Assembly: GCA_963759095.1 (NCBI GenBank)
Contig: CAVWYF010000017.1
Span: 65,418-129,417, forward strand
Direction of reading: 5' to 3'
DNA: 64,000 nucleotides
Source: Anderseniella sp963759095
GTDB taxonomy: Bacteria > Pseudomonadota > Alphaproteobacteria > Rhizobiales > Aestuariivirgaceae
The number at the start of each line of letters is the position of its first letter. Positions within the stretch are counted from its first letter, which is position 1. The translations under genes were made by a program, and so were the position numbers. A model generated the notes under the pieces. The model did no database searches, was not told the DNA's origin, and worked only from the letters and a program-made list of their open reading frames with translations. Of this stretch, positions 24,031-33,473 are shown piece after piece.

Positions 24031-25956
24031 TTAGGACGCCTTTTTGTCGTCCTCGTCGTCCTGGACTTCTTCAAAGTCCGCGTCGACGATGTCTTCTTCC
24101 GGTGCACCGCCGTCTTCGCCGGGCTCACCGTCAGCTTCTGCAGCAGCCTCGGCTTGAGCCTGATACATGGCTTCACCAAGCTTCATGGCAGCTTGCGACA
24201 GCGTGTTGGTCTTGGTCTGGATCTCCTCGGCACTGTCGCCTTCCAGGGCTTCCTTGAGATCGTCGATGGCTGCGGTAACAGCAGACTTGTCGGCATCCGA
24301 AATCTTGTCGCCATGTTCAGACAAGGACTTTTCGGTCGAATGGATCAGGGCTTCGCCATGGTTCTTGGCTTCCACCATTTCCTTGTTCTTCTTGTCTTCC
24401 TCGGCGTGGCTTTCGGCGTCCTTGACCATTGTTTCGACTTCGTCATCCGACAATCCACCAGATGCCTGAATGCGGATCTGCTGTTCCTTGTTGGTTGCCT
24501 TGTCCTTGGCCGACACATTGACGATGCCGTTGGCATCAATGTCGAATGTCACCTCGATCTGCGGTATGCCGCGCGGTGCGGTCGGAATGCCCATCAGGTC
24601 GAAATTGCCCAGCATCTTGTTGTGCTGCGCCATTTCGCGTTCACCCTGGAACACCCGGATGGTCACGGCAGTCTGGTTGTCGTCAGCCGTTGAGAACACC
24701 TGGCTCTTCTTGGTCGGGATGGTCGTGTTGCGATCGATCAGGCGGGTGAACACACCGCCCAGGGTTTCGATACCCAGTGACAACGGCGTCACGTCGAGCA
24801 GCAACACATCCTTGACTTCACCCTGCAGCACGCCTGCCTGAATGGCAGCGCCAATGGCCACAACTTCGTCCGGGTTCACACCCTTGTGCGGCTCCTTGCC
24901 GAAGAACGACTTGACGGTTTCGATGACTTTCGGCATGCGGGTCATGCCGCCGACAAGTACGACTTCGTCAATATCGGATGCTTTCAGACCGGCATCCTTG
25001 AGGGCTGCCTTGCATGGCTCGACTGTGCGCTGGATGAGATCATCCACCAGTGATTCCAGCTTGGCGCGGGTCATCTTCAAGGTCAGATGCTTCGGACCGG
25101 ATGCATCTGCGGTGATGAACGGCAGGTTGATTTCGGTCTGGGTACCGGAGGAAAGCTCGATCTTGGCTTTTTCGGCAGCTTCCTTCAGGCGCTGCAGAGC
25201 CAGCTTGTCGGAGCGCAGATCAATGCTGCTTTCCTTTTTGAACTCGTCGGCGAGGTAGTCGACAATGCGCATGTCAAAGTCTTCACCACCAAGGAAGGTG
25301 TCACCATTGGTGGACTTCACCTCAAATACGCCGTCACCGATTTCCAGGATGGATACGTCGAACGTACCGCCGCCAAGGTCATACACGGCAATGATGCCGG
25401 CATCCTTCTTGTCGAGGCCATAGGCAAGAGCTGCAGCGGTTGGCTCATTGATGATGCGCAGAACTTCAAGCCCGGCGATCTTGCCGGCATCCTTGGTGGC
25501 CTGACGCTGACTGTCGTTGAAGTAGGCAGGGCAAGTGATAACGGCCTGGGTAACGCTTTCGCCCAGATGGCGTTCTGCGGTTTCCTTCATTTTCTGAAGC
25601 GTCATGGCGGAAATCTGCGAAGGCGCGTATTTCTTGCCCATGGATTCAACCCACGCATCGCCATTGTCGGCCTTGACGATGCTGTAGGGAACCAGCTTCT
25701 TGTCCTTCTCGACCATCGGGTCATCCCAGCGCCGTCCGATCAGGCGCTTGATGGCAAAGAATGTGTTTTCAGGATTTGTAACGCCCTGGCGTTTGGCCGG
25801 CTGGCCTACAAGCGTTTCGTCATCGCCCGTGAAGGCAACGATGGAAGGTGTGGTACGCGCACCTTCAGCATTCTCAACTACTTTCGGGCTTCCGCCCTCC
25901 ATGACCGCAACACACGAATTTGTGGTTCCAAGGTCAATTCCGATTACCTTACCCAT
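24031..25956 (-). CDS. dnaK: Chaperone protein DnaK (Hsp70)
   Basis: ATP-dependent folding chaperone working with DnaJ and GrpE. The 641-residue product starts GKVIGIDLGTTNSCVAVMEGG (phosphate-1 motif) and has the Hsp70 signatures IAVYDLGGGTFDVSI and VVLVGGMTRMPKV, the linker DVLLLDVTPLSLGIE, and an acidic C-terminal tail (EDIVDADFEEVQDDEDDK). I chose the ATG at 25956, preceded by GGAGG; the frame is open upstream to 26082. It is divergent from alkB. No CIRCE element (TTAGCACTC inverted repeat) is seen before it. Confidence 0.98.
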   Translation of the reverse strand: MGKVIGIDLGTTNSCVAVMEGGSPKVVENAEGARTTPSIVAFTGDDETLVGQPAKRQGVTNPENTFFAIKRLIGRRWDDPMVEKDKKLVPYSIVKADNGDAWVESMGKKYAPSQISAMTLQKMKETAERHLGESVTQAVITCPAYFNDSQRQATKDAGKIAGLEVLRIINEPTAAALAYGLDKKDAGIIAVYDLGGGTFDVSILEIGDGVFEVKSTNGDTFLGGEDFDMRIVDYLADEFKKESSIDLRSDKLALQRLKEAAEKAKIELSSGTQTEINLPFITADASGPKHLTLKMTRAKLESLVDDLIQRTVEPCKAALKDAGLKASDIDEVVLVGGMTRMPKVIETVKSFFGKEPHKGVNPDEVVAIGAAIQAGVLQGEVKDVLLLDVTPLSLGIETLGGVFTRLIDRNTTIPTKKSQVFSTADDNQTAVTIRVFQGEREMAQHNKMLGNFDLMGIPTAPRGIPQIEVTFDIDANGIVNVSAKDKATNKEQQIRIQASGGLSDDEVETMVKDAESHAEEDKKNKEMVEAKNHGEALIHSTEKSLSEHGDKISDADKSAVTAAIDDLKEALEGDSAEEIQTKTNTLSQAAMKLGEAMYQAQAEAAAEADGEPGEDGGAPEEDIVDADFEEVQDDEDDKKAS

Positions 25957-26154
25957 AATGCCCTCCATTAGGCCGTCTGTTGCCATGCCCTTTATAATCG
26001 GCGCATGGGTATCCGGTTTCGCCGGTAACAGACTCCAGTTACTTTCTGACTTTCCGGACGTTGCCAGCCTTGCGGCAATCACGGCGTTACGTTCGGCGTT
26101 CGAGACGCTATATAGGGAGGCTTGGCGCAGTCATCAAGACAGTGTTGTAACAAG

Positions 26155-26766
26155 ATGCAAATTGATGGGTTTCAAATATATCCGGGTTATCTGGACCGTG
26201 ACGCACAAACAGCGCTGATTTCGGTCCTGCGTGAGCTGGTTGTCGGGTGCCCGTTTTACACACCGGCCATGCCGCGATCAGGCAAACCGATGTCGGTTCG
26301 CATGACAAACTTCGGCCAACTGGGCTGGGTTACCGACAAGGCGGGTTATCGTTATCAGCCATGCCACCCTGAAACCGGCAAGCCGTGGCCGGCCATACCG
26401 GCACAATTGCTGGAATTGTGGAAAAACCTGGCGCACTATCCGCATCCACCGGAAGCCTGCCTGGTAAACCATTACACCGGCAAGGCGCGTATGGGGCTGC
26501 ATCAGGACAAGGATGAAATGGACTTCGACGCGCCGGTATTGTCGGTTTCGCTGGGCGACACGGCGGTTTTCAGGATCGGCGGTAGTGCCCGAAAAGACCC
26601 CACGCGCTCATTCAAGCTGCAGTCGGGCGATGTGCTTGTCATGGGCGGGCCTGCCCGGATGAATTTTCACGGCGTGGACAGGGTAATACCTGCCACGTCG
26701 ACACTTCTGAACGGCGGCGGCAGGCTAAACCTCACGCTTCGTCGGGTAAATCTACCGCCAGATTGA
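26155..26766 (+). CDS. alkB: Alpha-ketoglutarate-dependent DNA repair dioxygenase AlkB
   Basis: Fe(II)/2-oxoglutarate enzyme that oxidatively removes methyl groups from 1-methyladenine and 3-methylcytosine. The 203-residue product (from ATG 26155) has the iron ligands His116 and Asp118 in GLHQDKDE and His172 in FHGVDRV, and the 2-oxoglutarate-binding RLNLTLRR near the C-terminus. A TTG at 26122 would add 11 residues, with a GGGAGG immediately before it, probably too close. It is embedded between dnaK (divergent) and grpE (convergent, stop codons adjacent at 26766/26767). Confidence 0.93.
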   Translation: MQIDGFQIYPGYLDRDAQTALISVLRELVVGCPFYTPAMPRSGKPMSVRMTNFGQLGWVTDKAGYRYQPCHPETGKPWPAIPAQLLELWKNLAHYPHPPEACLVNHYTGKARMGLHQDKDEMDFDAPVLSVSLGDTAVFRIGGSARKDPTRSFKLQSGDVLVMGGPARMNFHGVDRVIPATSTLLNGGGRLNLTLRRVNLPPD

Positions 26767-27396
26767 CTATTTTTTCTTGTCTTTTTCTTCCTCGGCGGGT
26801 GCGGCCTGCTTGGCAACACCGACCAGAGCCGGGCGCAAAATCCGCTCGCCGATCTTGAACCCGGTCTGGACAACCTGGACAACGGTGCCGTTGGGCTTGT
26901 CCGAACCAGGCACTTCAAACATCGCCTGGTGATAGTGCGGGTCAAATTTCTCATCCAGCGGATCAACCTCGGCAATACCGTGTTTCTGGAAAGAGTTGAG
27001 CAGTTCCCGGCGGGTCAGTTCAATACCTTCAATAAGGTTGCGGGTGGCTTCGTCGGCGGTCTTGCGCGCGTCATCCGGCATCATTTCCAGCGCCTTGGCC
27101 ATACTGTCGCTGACCGACAGAAGATCGCGGGCAAAATTCGTGGCTGCGTAAAGGGTCGCTTCCGCCTTTTCGCGTTCGGCGCGCTTGCGCAGGTTCTCGG
27201 TGTCGGCCATGGCACGCAGGACACGGTCCTTCAGGTCGGCGTTTTCGGTTGCCAACTCCTCATAGGTGTCCATCTCGAAGGCGTCTTCGCCCGTGTCTTC
27301 ATCAAGCAGCGCGTCGGCGGCCGCTTCAAGCTGTTCCTTGGTCAGGGTTTCTTCCGGAACATTGTCGTTTTCAGGTACAGGCTTGTTTTCGGTCAT
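26767..27396 (-). CDS. grpE: Nucleotide exchange factor GrpE
   Basis: Promotes ADP release from DnaK and acts as a thermosensor. The 209-residue product has an acidic N-terminus, a long coiled-coil helix (about residues 48-100), and the family signature VDPLDEKFDPHYHQAMFEVPGSD followed by GTVVQVVQTGFKIGERILRPALVGVAK. The C-terminus ends in Lys-rich residues. It lies 69 bases after hrcA on the same strand, so hrcA-grpE is probably one unit, separate from dnaKJ. Confidence 0.97.
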   Translation of the reverse strand: MTENKPVPENDNVPEETLTKEQLEAAADALLDEDTGEDAFEMDTYEELATENADLKDRVLRAMADTENLRKRAEREKAEATLYAATNFARDLLSVSDSMAKALEMMPDDARKTADEATRNLIEGIELTRRELLNSFQKHGIAEVDPLDEKFDPHYHQAMFEVPGSDKPNGTVVQVVQTGFKIGERILRPALVGVAKQAAPAEEEKDKKK

Positions 27397-27465
27397 GGCA
27401 TTTGATCCGCAAATTCGTGAAAGTTTTGATTTCTGTAACGCATATCAGCTTTTCGCCGCCAAGAA

Positions 27466-28539
27466 TCAAGAGATGAGACGACCGATTGCCTGCGCTGTAT
27501 AGTCCACCATGGGAACAATACGTGAATAGTTCAATCGCGTCGGCCCGACAACCCCAAGCACGCCAACAATATTATCCTTGGCATCATGATAGGGAGCCAC
27601 CACCAGGGATGACCCTGACAGGGAAAACAATTTGGTTTCCGAGCCGATGAAAATCCGCACGCCCTCGCCGCCTTCGGCAAGACCCAGCAGGTTCATCACC
27701 TCTTTCTTGTTTTCCAGGTCGTCGAACAACTGGCGGATACGTTCAATGTCATCGACATGGGTTGCCTCGTCGATCAGGTGCGAGCGGCCGCGCACAATGA
27801 GCGATTTCTTGCCGTCGCCGGCCTCATCCGACCAGACGGCAAGGCCGGTTTCAATGACACGGGCCGCCAGCGCGTCCAGTTCCTTTTCAACTGTTTGCAA
27901 CTGGTTTCCCAACTGCTCCTTGAGCTCACCGATGGTCAGGCCCTGACAGCGGCTGTTCAGGAAATTGCTGACCTCTGCCAGCATTGAGGGCGGCAGTCCG
28001 CGCGGCACTTCGATAGTGCGGTTTTCAACGCTGCCGTCTTCCGAAACAATGACAACAAGCGCTTTGGACGCACTGATGCTGACAAACTCGATATGCCGCA
28101 TCCGGGTATTGCCCTTGCTCGACAACACCAGGCCTGCACACGATGACAGCCCGGACAGCAGGTTGGTGGCGTCAGCCAGCATGTCGTCAGTGGTCTTTTC
28201 CCGGTTGAGACCGGCAATCTGCGCATCAATCTGGGCGCGTTCTTCGGATGTCAGCCGGCCTACTTCCATCAGCGCATCGACGAAAAACCGCAAACCGGTT
28301 TCCGTTGGCATGCGCCCGGCGCTGGTGTGGGGCGAGTAGACAAGCCCGGCCTGTTCAAGATCCGACATCACATTACGGATCGATGCCGGTGACAGGCCGA
28401 CCGGCAGGTGGCGCGAAATGGTCCGGGATCCGACCGGCCCGCCGGTTTCCAGAAAGGTTTCCACCAGGCGCCGGAAAATATCGCGTGAGCGCGTGTCCAG
28501 CACAGACAACTCGGTCAAACGATCATCAATTGCTTTCAT
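27466..28539 (-). CDS. hrcA: Heat-inducible transcription repressor HrcA
   Basis: Winged-helix repressor that binds CIRCE operators, usually at groESL in alphaproteobacteria. The 357-residue product has the N-terminal DNA-binding domain with VGSRTISRHL and SPASIRNVMSDLEQAGLVYSPHTSAGRMPTETG (about residues 35-75) and the C-terminal GAF-like domain, ending with GVVGPTRLNYSRIVPMVDYTAQAIGRLI. Length is normal. I saw no CIRCE in this window, so its targets lie elsewhere. It is divergent from rph. Confidence 0.97.
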   Translation of the reverse strand: MKAIDDRLTELSVLDTRSRDIFRRLVETFLETGGPVGSRTISRHLPVGLSPASIRNVMSDLEQAGLVYSPHTSAGRMPTETGLRFFVDALMEVGRLTSEERAQIDAQIAGLNREKTTDDMLADATNLLSGLSSCAGLVLSSKGNTRMRHIEFVSISASKALVVIVSEDGSVENRTIEVPRGLPPSMLAEVSNFLNSRCQGLTIGELKEQLGNQLQTVEKELDALAARVIETGLAVWSDEAGDGKKSLIVRGRSHLIDEATHVDDIERIRQLFDDLENKKEVMNLLGLAEGGEGVRIFIGSETKLFSLSGSSLVVAPYHDAKDNIVGVLGVVGPTRLNYSRIVPMVDYTAQAIGRLIS

Positions 28540-28702
28540 GGGTGTCCGGACTTTGATCTGGTTACATCAGTTTGCACACCCTAGAACTTAGGTACGACCC
28601 CGGGCAGCGTCAATCGCCGACGCTCAGGCGTTGCGAATTTCCTCGTGCAGGTCTACACCACGCCAATCGAAATCAGACAGACAACAAAGTCAGGAAAATC
28701 AC

Positions 28703-29416
28703 ATGAGGCCATCAGGCAGAAAAATCGGGGAATTGCGTAAGGTTACCATGGAGCGCGGCTTCTCCATGCACGCAGAAGGGTCCTGCCTGATCAAGTTCGG
28801 CGACACTCACGTCTTGTGCACAGCCAGCCTGGAAGACCGGGTACCGCCATGGCTTCGTGGTGGCGGCAAGGGCTGGGTGACGGCGGAGTACGGCATGCTG
28901 CCGCGCTCGACCGGCGGTCGCATGCGCCGCGAGTCGACCGCCGGAAAGCAATCCGGCCGCACCCAGGAAATCCAGCGCCTGATCGGGCGGTCTCTGCGCG
29001 CGGTCGTCGACATGGAGGCACTGGGCGAGCGCCAGATCACGGTGGACTGCGATGTCATTCAGGCTGACGGCGGCACCCGCACGGCGTCCATAACCGGGGC
29101 CTGGGTCGCACTGCACGATTGCATGGCGCACATGATCAAGCAGGGCATGATGGAGACAACTGCACTGACCGATCATGTGGCGGCGCTGTCATGTGGCATT
29201 TATGAAGGCCAGCCGGTCGCTGACCTCGATTATGCCGAAGATTCAAATGCTGCAACGGACGCAAACTTTGTCATGACCGGATCGGGCGGTATCGTTGAGG
29301 TGCAGGGCACTGCGGAAGGCGTGCCGTTCTCGCAGGATGAACTGTTCAAGCTGCTCGACCTGGCCACCAACGGCATAGGCGAGCTGGTTGCATTGCAGAA
29401 GGCGACCGTGGCTTGA
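28703..29416 (+). CDS. rph: Ribonuclease PH
   Basis: Phosphate-dependent 3'-5' exoribonuclease that trims tRNA precursors. The 237-residue product starts MRPSGRKIGELRKV and has the catalytic region RRESTAGKQSGRTQEIQRLIGRSLRAVVD, VDCDVIQADGGTRTASITGA and GGIVEVQGTAEG. The ATG at 28703 gives the canonical N-terminus. It is followed at once by rdgB, whose start lies two bases past the rph stop. Confidence 0.97.
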   Translation: MRPSGRKIGELRKVTMERGFSMHAEGSCLIKFGDTHVLCTASLEDRVPPWLRGGGKGWVTAEYGMLPRSTGGRMRRESTAGKQSGRTQEIQRLIGRSLRAVVDMEALGERQITVDCDVIQADGGTRTASITGAWVALHDCMAHMIKQGMMETTALTDHVAALSCGIYEGQPVADLDYAEDSNAATDANFVMTGSGGIVEVQGTAEGVPFSQDELFKLLDLATNGIGELVALQKATVA

Positions 29417-29418
29417 CC

Positions 29419-30039
29419 ATGCAACTGGAGCTGCCGGACAACAAGCTGGTCGTTGCAAGCCATAATCAGGGCAAGGTGCGCGAAATCTCGGCCTTGCTGG
29501 CACCGCTCGGTCTTGACGTGATCTCGGCTGGTGAACTCAACCTGCCGGAGCCGGAAGAAACCGAGGCGACATTTGAAGGCAATGCCCGCCTGAAGGCGGA
29601 AGCTGCCACGACCGCGTCCGGCCTGGCGGCCCTGTCGGATGATTCAGGTCTTTGTGTTGATGCGCTTGACGGGGCACCCGGCATCTATTCAGCGCGCTGG
29701 GCCGGGCCGACCAAGGATTTTACCATCGCCATGCGCAAGGTTGAAGACGAGTTGATCGCCGCCGGCGCAACAGCACCGGCAGCGCGTTCGGCGCATTTTG
29801 TCTGTGCCTTGTGTCTGGCGATACCGGGCCGGCCTTCACGTGTTTTTACCGGCAAGGTGCACGGTGAGATGCTATGGCCGCCCAAAGGCGAGCACGGTTT
29901 CGGTTATGATCCGGTGTTCAGGCCCGATGGCCACGACATCACCTTCGGGGAGATGGAGCCGGGCGCCAAGCATGCCATGTCGCATCGCGCTCTTGCATTC
30001 GCACAGCTTGTTGAAGCCCTGTCACCCTCTGACGGTTAG
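29419..30039 (+). CDS. rdgB: dITP/XTP pyrophosphatase (RdgB/HAM1)
   Basis: House-cleaning enzyme that removes dITP and XTP from the nucleotide pool. The 206-residue product has SHNQGKVREI near the start, the LSDDSGLCVDALDGAPGIYSARWAG core with the metal-binding Asp pair, and GEHGFGYDPVFRPDG. A TTG at 29413 would add two residues. Its position after rph is widespread among bacteria and supports a shared RNA/nucleotide maintenance operon with hemW. Confidence 0.95.
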   Translation: MQLELPDNKLVVASHNQGKVREISALLAPLGLDVISAGELNLPEPEETEATFEGNARLKAEAATTASGLAALSDDSGLCVDALDGAPGIYSARWAGPTKDFTIAMRKVEDELIAAGATAPAARSAHFVCALCLAIPGRPSRVFTGKVHGEMLWPPKGEHGFGYDPVFRPDGHDITFGEMEPGAKHAMSHRALAFAQLVEALSPSDG

Positions 30040-30050
30040 GTGAAAACCAA

Positions 30051-31217
30051 ATGAGCCAACGCAACCTGGGCATTTATGTTCACTGGCCGTTTTGCAAGGC
30101 CAAGTGTCCTTATTGCGATTTCAATTCCCATGTCCGCCATCAAGGTGTCGATCCGGAAAGGTTCGGTGATGCACTTGCCCAAGAGCTGGGCTGGTTTGCA
30201 GGTCAGACGCCGGGCCGCACGGTGACCAGTGTATTTTTCGGCGGCGGCACGCCGTCGCTCATGCCGCCTGCCATTGTCGGTCAGGTGATCGACGCGGTGG
30301 CCGGCCTGTGGCCTGTGGCCGATGATGTGGAAATCACCCTGGAATCCAACCCGACCAGCGCCGAAGCAGCCAATTTTGCCGGCTATCGCACCGCCGGCGT
30401 AAATCGTGTTTCGGTGGGCATCCAGGCGCTTGACGAGGCTGATCTCAAATACCTGGGCAGGCAGCACACGGTTGCAGAAGGCCTGGCCGCCTTTCAGATG
30501 GCCGCCGGGATATTCCCGCGCACCTCGTTTGATCTGATCTACGCACGCCCCGGCCAGACGCCTGATCAGTGGACATCCGAACTCAGGCGGGCGTTAGGGG
30601 AGCAGGCAGGTCACATGTCGCTGTATCAGTTGACCATTGAACCGGAAACGGCGTTCTTCAAGCTGCATGAGGCAGGCCAGCTTGTGACACCTCATGAAGA
30701 TCATGCAGCCGAGATGTATGAGATTACCCAGGAGCTGACGTCGGCATCAGGTCTTCCCGCCTATGAGGTCTCCAACCATGCGCGCCCCGGTCACGAATGC
30801 CGGCACAACATGGCGTACTGGACCTATGGCGAGTATGCCGGTGTCGGGCCGGGAGCCCATTCAAGGCTGATCGGCGATGACGGCTCACGGCGGGCCTTGG
30901 CAATAGAGAAGCATCCCGAGACCTGGCTGCAGAATGTTTCGTCTCAATCGCATGGTGTAGTGGAAAACAGTGAAGTTGCTGGTGAGAACGCTGCCCACGA
31001 ATGCCTGTTGATGGGCATGCGCACAACACACGGCGTCAGCCTGAAGCGCCTGGAACAGATGAGCGGCAAGCGCATCGACCGGGTACAGCTGGACCATCTG
31101 GTATCAGATGGTCTCGTTTGCCTGACGGACGACGAGGAAAGTGTCGTGGCCACCCCGGCAGGGCGTCAGGTGCTGAACTCGGTGATTGAGTACATTGCCG
31201 TTAAAACGATGCGCTGA
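30051..31217 (+). CDS. hemW: Radical SAM haem chaperone HemW
   Basis: Formerly called oxygen-independent coproporphyrinogen oxidase-like, HemW binds haem and delivers it to membrane proteins. The 388-residue product has the radical-SAM cluster motif FCKAKCPYCDFN (C-x3-C-x2-C) at residues 14-25, FFGGGTPSLMPP for SAM binding, SVGIQALDE and the C-terminal HemN-C domain. The fourth Cys of true HemN (CxxxCxxCxC) is absent, Phe standing in its place, which favours HemW. Its 3' end overlaps the following gene on the opposite strand by 17 bases. Confidence 0.93.
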   Translation: MSQRNLGIYVHWPFCKAKCPYCDFNSHVRHQGVDPERFGDALAQELGWFAGQTPGRTVTSVFFGGGTPSLMPPAIVGQVIDAVAGLWPVADDVEITLESNPTSAEAANFAGYRTAGVNRVSVGIQALDEADLKYLGRQHTVAEGLAAFQMAAGIFPRTSFDLIYARPGQTPDQWTSELRRALGEQAGHMSLYQLTIEPETAFFKLHEAGQLVTPHEDHAAEMYEITQELTSASGLPAYEVSNHARPGHECRHNMAYWTYGEYAGVGPGAHSRLIGDDGSRRALAIEKHPETWLQNVSSQSHGVVENSEVAGENAAHECLLMGMRTTHGVSLKRLEQMSGKRIDRVQLDHLVSDGLVCLTDDEESVVATPAGRQVLNSVIEYIAVKTMR

Positions 31218-32448
31218 ACCTGTCCGGTGCCGGAGAAACTTCACGCGGGCCGGTCGGTGTTACTTCCAGGATGGCAAGGCCGCGTTCCACCAGGCCGTTC
31301 TGGCGGAACCGGAACAGGCCGTTGACGCCCTTGAAACCTTCCGGATTGGTGATGTCTTGTGCAGATACCCGCCCGCCAGGCGCATTCCTTGTCACGATGA
31401 CCGCGAGGCTGACCGCATCATAGGCCAGGCTGGCAAGTCTCGGCGGCGTGTTGCCGTAAGCTTGCTCGTAGCGTCCTGAAAAGCGCGCAATCAGACCCGG
31501 TGATACACCGGCATACCAGCCCCCGCTGACCAGTTTGACATTGGATGTGGACCGTTCATCCCACAAACCCGTTCCCAGCATGCGGACCTTGCCGGATGTA
31601 ACGCCTGCGGCACTCAACCCGTTGCCGGCATTGGCCAGCATGGATCCGCCTTCCGGCAGGAACAGTCCCTGGATGTCGTTGGTGGAGTTGGCGATCTTGC
31701 CCGCAACGGCCTTGCTGATACTGGCAACACCGGCTGCTGAGCGCGGATACCTGTCGAGCGCGACAATCCTCGCGCCATTGGCTGCAGCAGCCTTGTTCAG
31801 GGCATTTTCCGCAGTGCCGCCATAAGCGCTTTGCGGTACCATGGCAGCGATATTGCGAACGCCTTGCGTGGCGGCATAGCGTACCAGGTTCGATACTTCC
31901 TCGCCGGGCAGGAAGCTCATCAGATAGACGCCGTTACCTGCAACCCCTGCAACGGACGAAAACGCGATAACCGGCACATTTCGCTGGCGCGCAATGGGAG
32001 ATATGGCCTGAACTTCGGCAGACAGCAACGGACCCAGTATCAGTGTGGCACCTTCGTTGAGCGCGGCGTTGACAGCCGTTCGGGCACCGTCGGCATTGCC
32101 GTGGGTGTCCTTGGTGATAAGCTGGATGCTCTGGCTGCCGGAATCAAGCAGGGCGGCTTCCGCGGCATTCTTTAAAGCCTTGGCGATGGATGCCGTCTGT
32201 CCCGGTGCCGACAACGGCAACAGGATGGCAACCTTGACGGGTCCGCCGGTGGAGGGAGCGCCGAATGGTGATGTATCCTGTGCCTGCTGCCCGGTATTGC
32301 CGGCGTCCGGCTTGTCATCGGAGAACAGGCCACCGACACTGACCCCGCCGGTACTGCAGGCGGAAATCACCAGCAGTGTCACCAGCATGGCGGCCAGCGT
32401 GACAATCCGGCGTGCAATCGAGTTGCGTCGAGGCAGTACAGTGATCAT
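31201..32448 (-). CDS. Periplasmic-binding-fold lipoprotein (LpoA/LivK-like)
   Basis: The 415-residue product has a lipoprotein signal peptide with lipobox LLVISAC (lipid-attachment Cys31), a short Gly/Ser/Pro linker, then a Leu/Ile/Val-binding-protein fold (Peripla_BP_6) from PVKVAILLPLSAPGQ to about residue 400. In gammaproteobacteria the LpoA family activates PBP1A; alphaproteobacterial members of this type are usually annotated penicillin-binding protein activator, and it lacks the N-terminal TPR-like domain of E. coli LpoA. The activity is inferred, not shown. It lies next to rsmI and yraN, the same order as lpoA-yraN in other proteobacteria, which supports orthology. Confidence 0.83.
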   Translation of the reverse strand: MITVLPRRNSIARRIVTLAAMLVTLLVISACSTGGVSVGGLFSDDKPDAGNTGQQAQDTSPFGAPSTGGPVKVAILLPLSAPGQTASIAKALKNAAEAALLDSGSQSIQLITKDTHGNADGARTAVNAALNEGATLILGPLLSAEVQAISPIARQRNVPVIAFSSVAGVAGNGVYLMSFLPGEEVSNLVRYAATQGVRNIAAMVPQSAYGGTAENALNKAAAANGARIVALDRYPRSAAGVASISKAVAGKIANSTNDIQGLFLPEGGSMLANAGNGLSAAGVTSGKVRMLGTGLWDERSTSNVKLVSGGWYAGVSPGLIARFSGRYEQAYGNTPPRLASLAYDAVSLAVIVTRNAPGGRVSAQDITNPEGFKGVNGLFRFRQNGLVERGLAILEVTPTGPREVSPAPDRFSASF

Positions 32449-32573
32449 GATGTCCCCACATCGACCGGGCGAATAGTCGAAACAAAGTTGGCCCGGATCT
32501 CTGCGATCCAGTTTCTAGACTTAGCTTTAGCCATTTTTGCGGTCCGTTTCAAACTTTCACCAGCGTAAAAAAC

Positions 32574-33473
32574 ATGCGTACTCAAACAACCAGCCCGACC
32601 TACACCATTCAGGGTCACGAATTTCAGGCCCCTGCACTGGTTGCGGGCCTGCATCTTGTTGCAACTCCGCTGGGCAATCTGGCTGACGTAAGCTTGCGGT
32701 CTCTTGCTGTTCTGGCGGCTGCAGACATCGTGCTGTGCGAAGATACCAGGATCACCAGCAGGTTGCTGCAGCGCTATTCTATTGAAACACGTCTAAAGCC
32801 TTATCATGACCATAACGCGGCCAGCATCCGGCCCATGTTGCTGGAACAGTTGGGCGCAGGCGCTGCCATTGCACTGGTGTCCGATGCGGGCATGCCGATG
32901 GTGTCGGACCCGGGTTACAAGCTGGTTCGAGACTGTGTGGAGCATGAAATTGCGGTGGATGTGATACCCGGCCCGACCGCGCCGGTGACCGCGCTTGCCC
33001 TGTCCGGCCTGCCGAGTGACCGGTTTTTGTTTGCAGGCTTTCTGTCCGCCAGGTCGGGCGCAAGGCAGCGGCAGTTGCAGGAACTGGCGGCGATCCCCGC
33101 CACGCTGCTGCTGTTTGAAAGCGCGGCCCGGATAAACGCCAGTCTTGCAAGTATTGCCGATGTCATGGGCAACCGCCCGGTGGCCGTGGCGCGTGAGATG
33201 ACCAAACTGCACCAGGAAGTCCTGCGCGGCGATGCTGCCGGCATACTTGCGCAACTGTCTGACAGGCCCGCCCTCAAGGGTGAAATCAGCATTGTCATCG
33301 GACCTCCCGATGGCGAAACCGAACTGTCTGAGGAAGACCTGTCTGCCAGATTGTCGGAGCTGTTGCGCGATCATCCCGCCAGCAAGGCGGCAACCCTGCT
33401 GGCAAAGCAGACCGGCCAGCCCAAGGCTGCGCTCTACGATCTGGCGGTGGCCCTGAAAAACGGTGGCTCATGA
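32574..33473 (+). CDS. rsmI: 16S rRNA (cytidine(1402)-2'-O)-methyltransferase
   Basis: Methylates the ribose of C1402 in the decoding centre using SAM. The 299-residue product has the tetrapyrrole-methylase fold with LVATPLGNLADVSLRSL, LCEDTR, ALVSDAGMPMVSDPG and VIPGPTAPVTALALSGLPSDRFLFAGF, all typical. An N-terminal extension of about 25 residues precedes the core. It is divergent from the lipoprotein gene and overlaps yraN by four bases. Confidence 0.95.
   Translation: MRTQTTSPTYTIQGHEFQAPALVAGLHLVATPLGNLADVSLRSLAVLAAADIVLCEDTRITSRLLQRYSIETRLKPYHDHNAASIRPMLLEQLGAGAAIALVSDAGMPMVSDPGYKLVRDCVEHEIAVDVIPGPTAPVTALALSGLPSDRFLFAGFLSARSGARQRQLQELAAIPATLLLFESAARINASLASIADVMGNRPVAVAREMTKLHQEVLRGDAAGILAQLSDRPALKGEISIVIGPPDGETELSEEDLSARLSELLRDHPASKAATLLAKQTGQPKAALYDLAVALKNGGS

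Noticed and set aside
24031..28702. CIRCE operator near dnaK, grpE or hrcA
   Set aside because: No TTAGCACTC-N9-GAGTGCTAA or near match was seen in the gaps before these genes; alphaproteobacterial CIRCE sites are usually at groESL.
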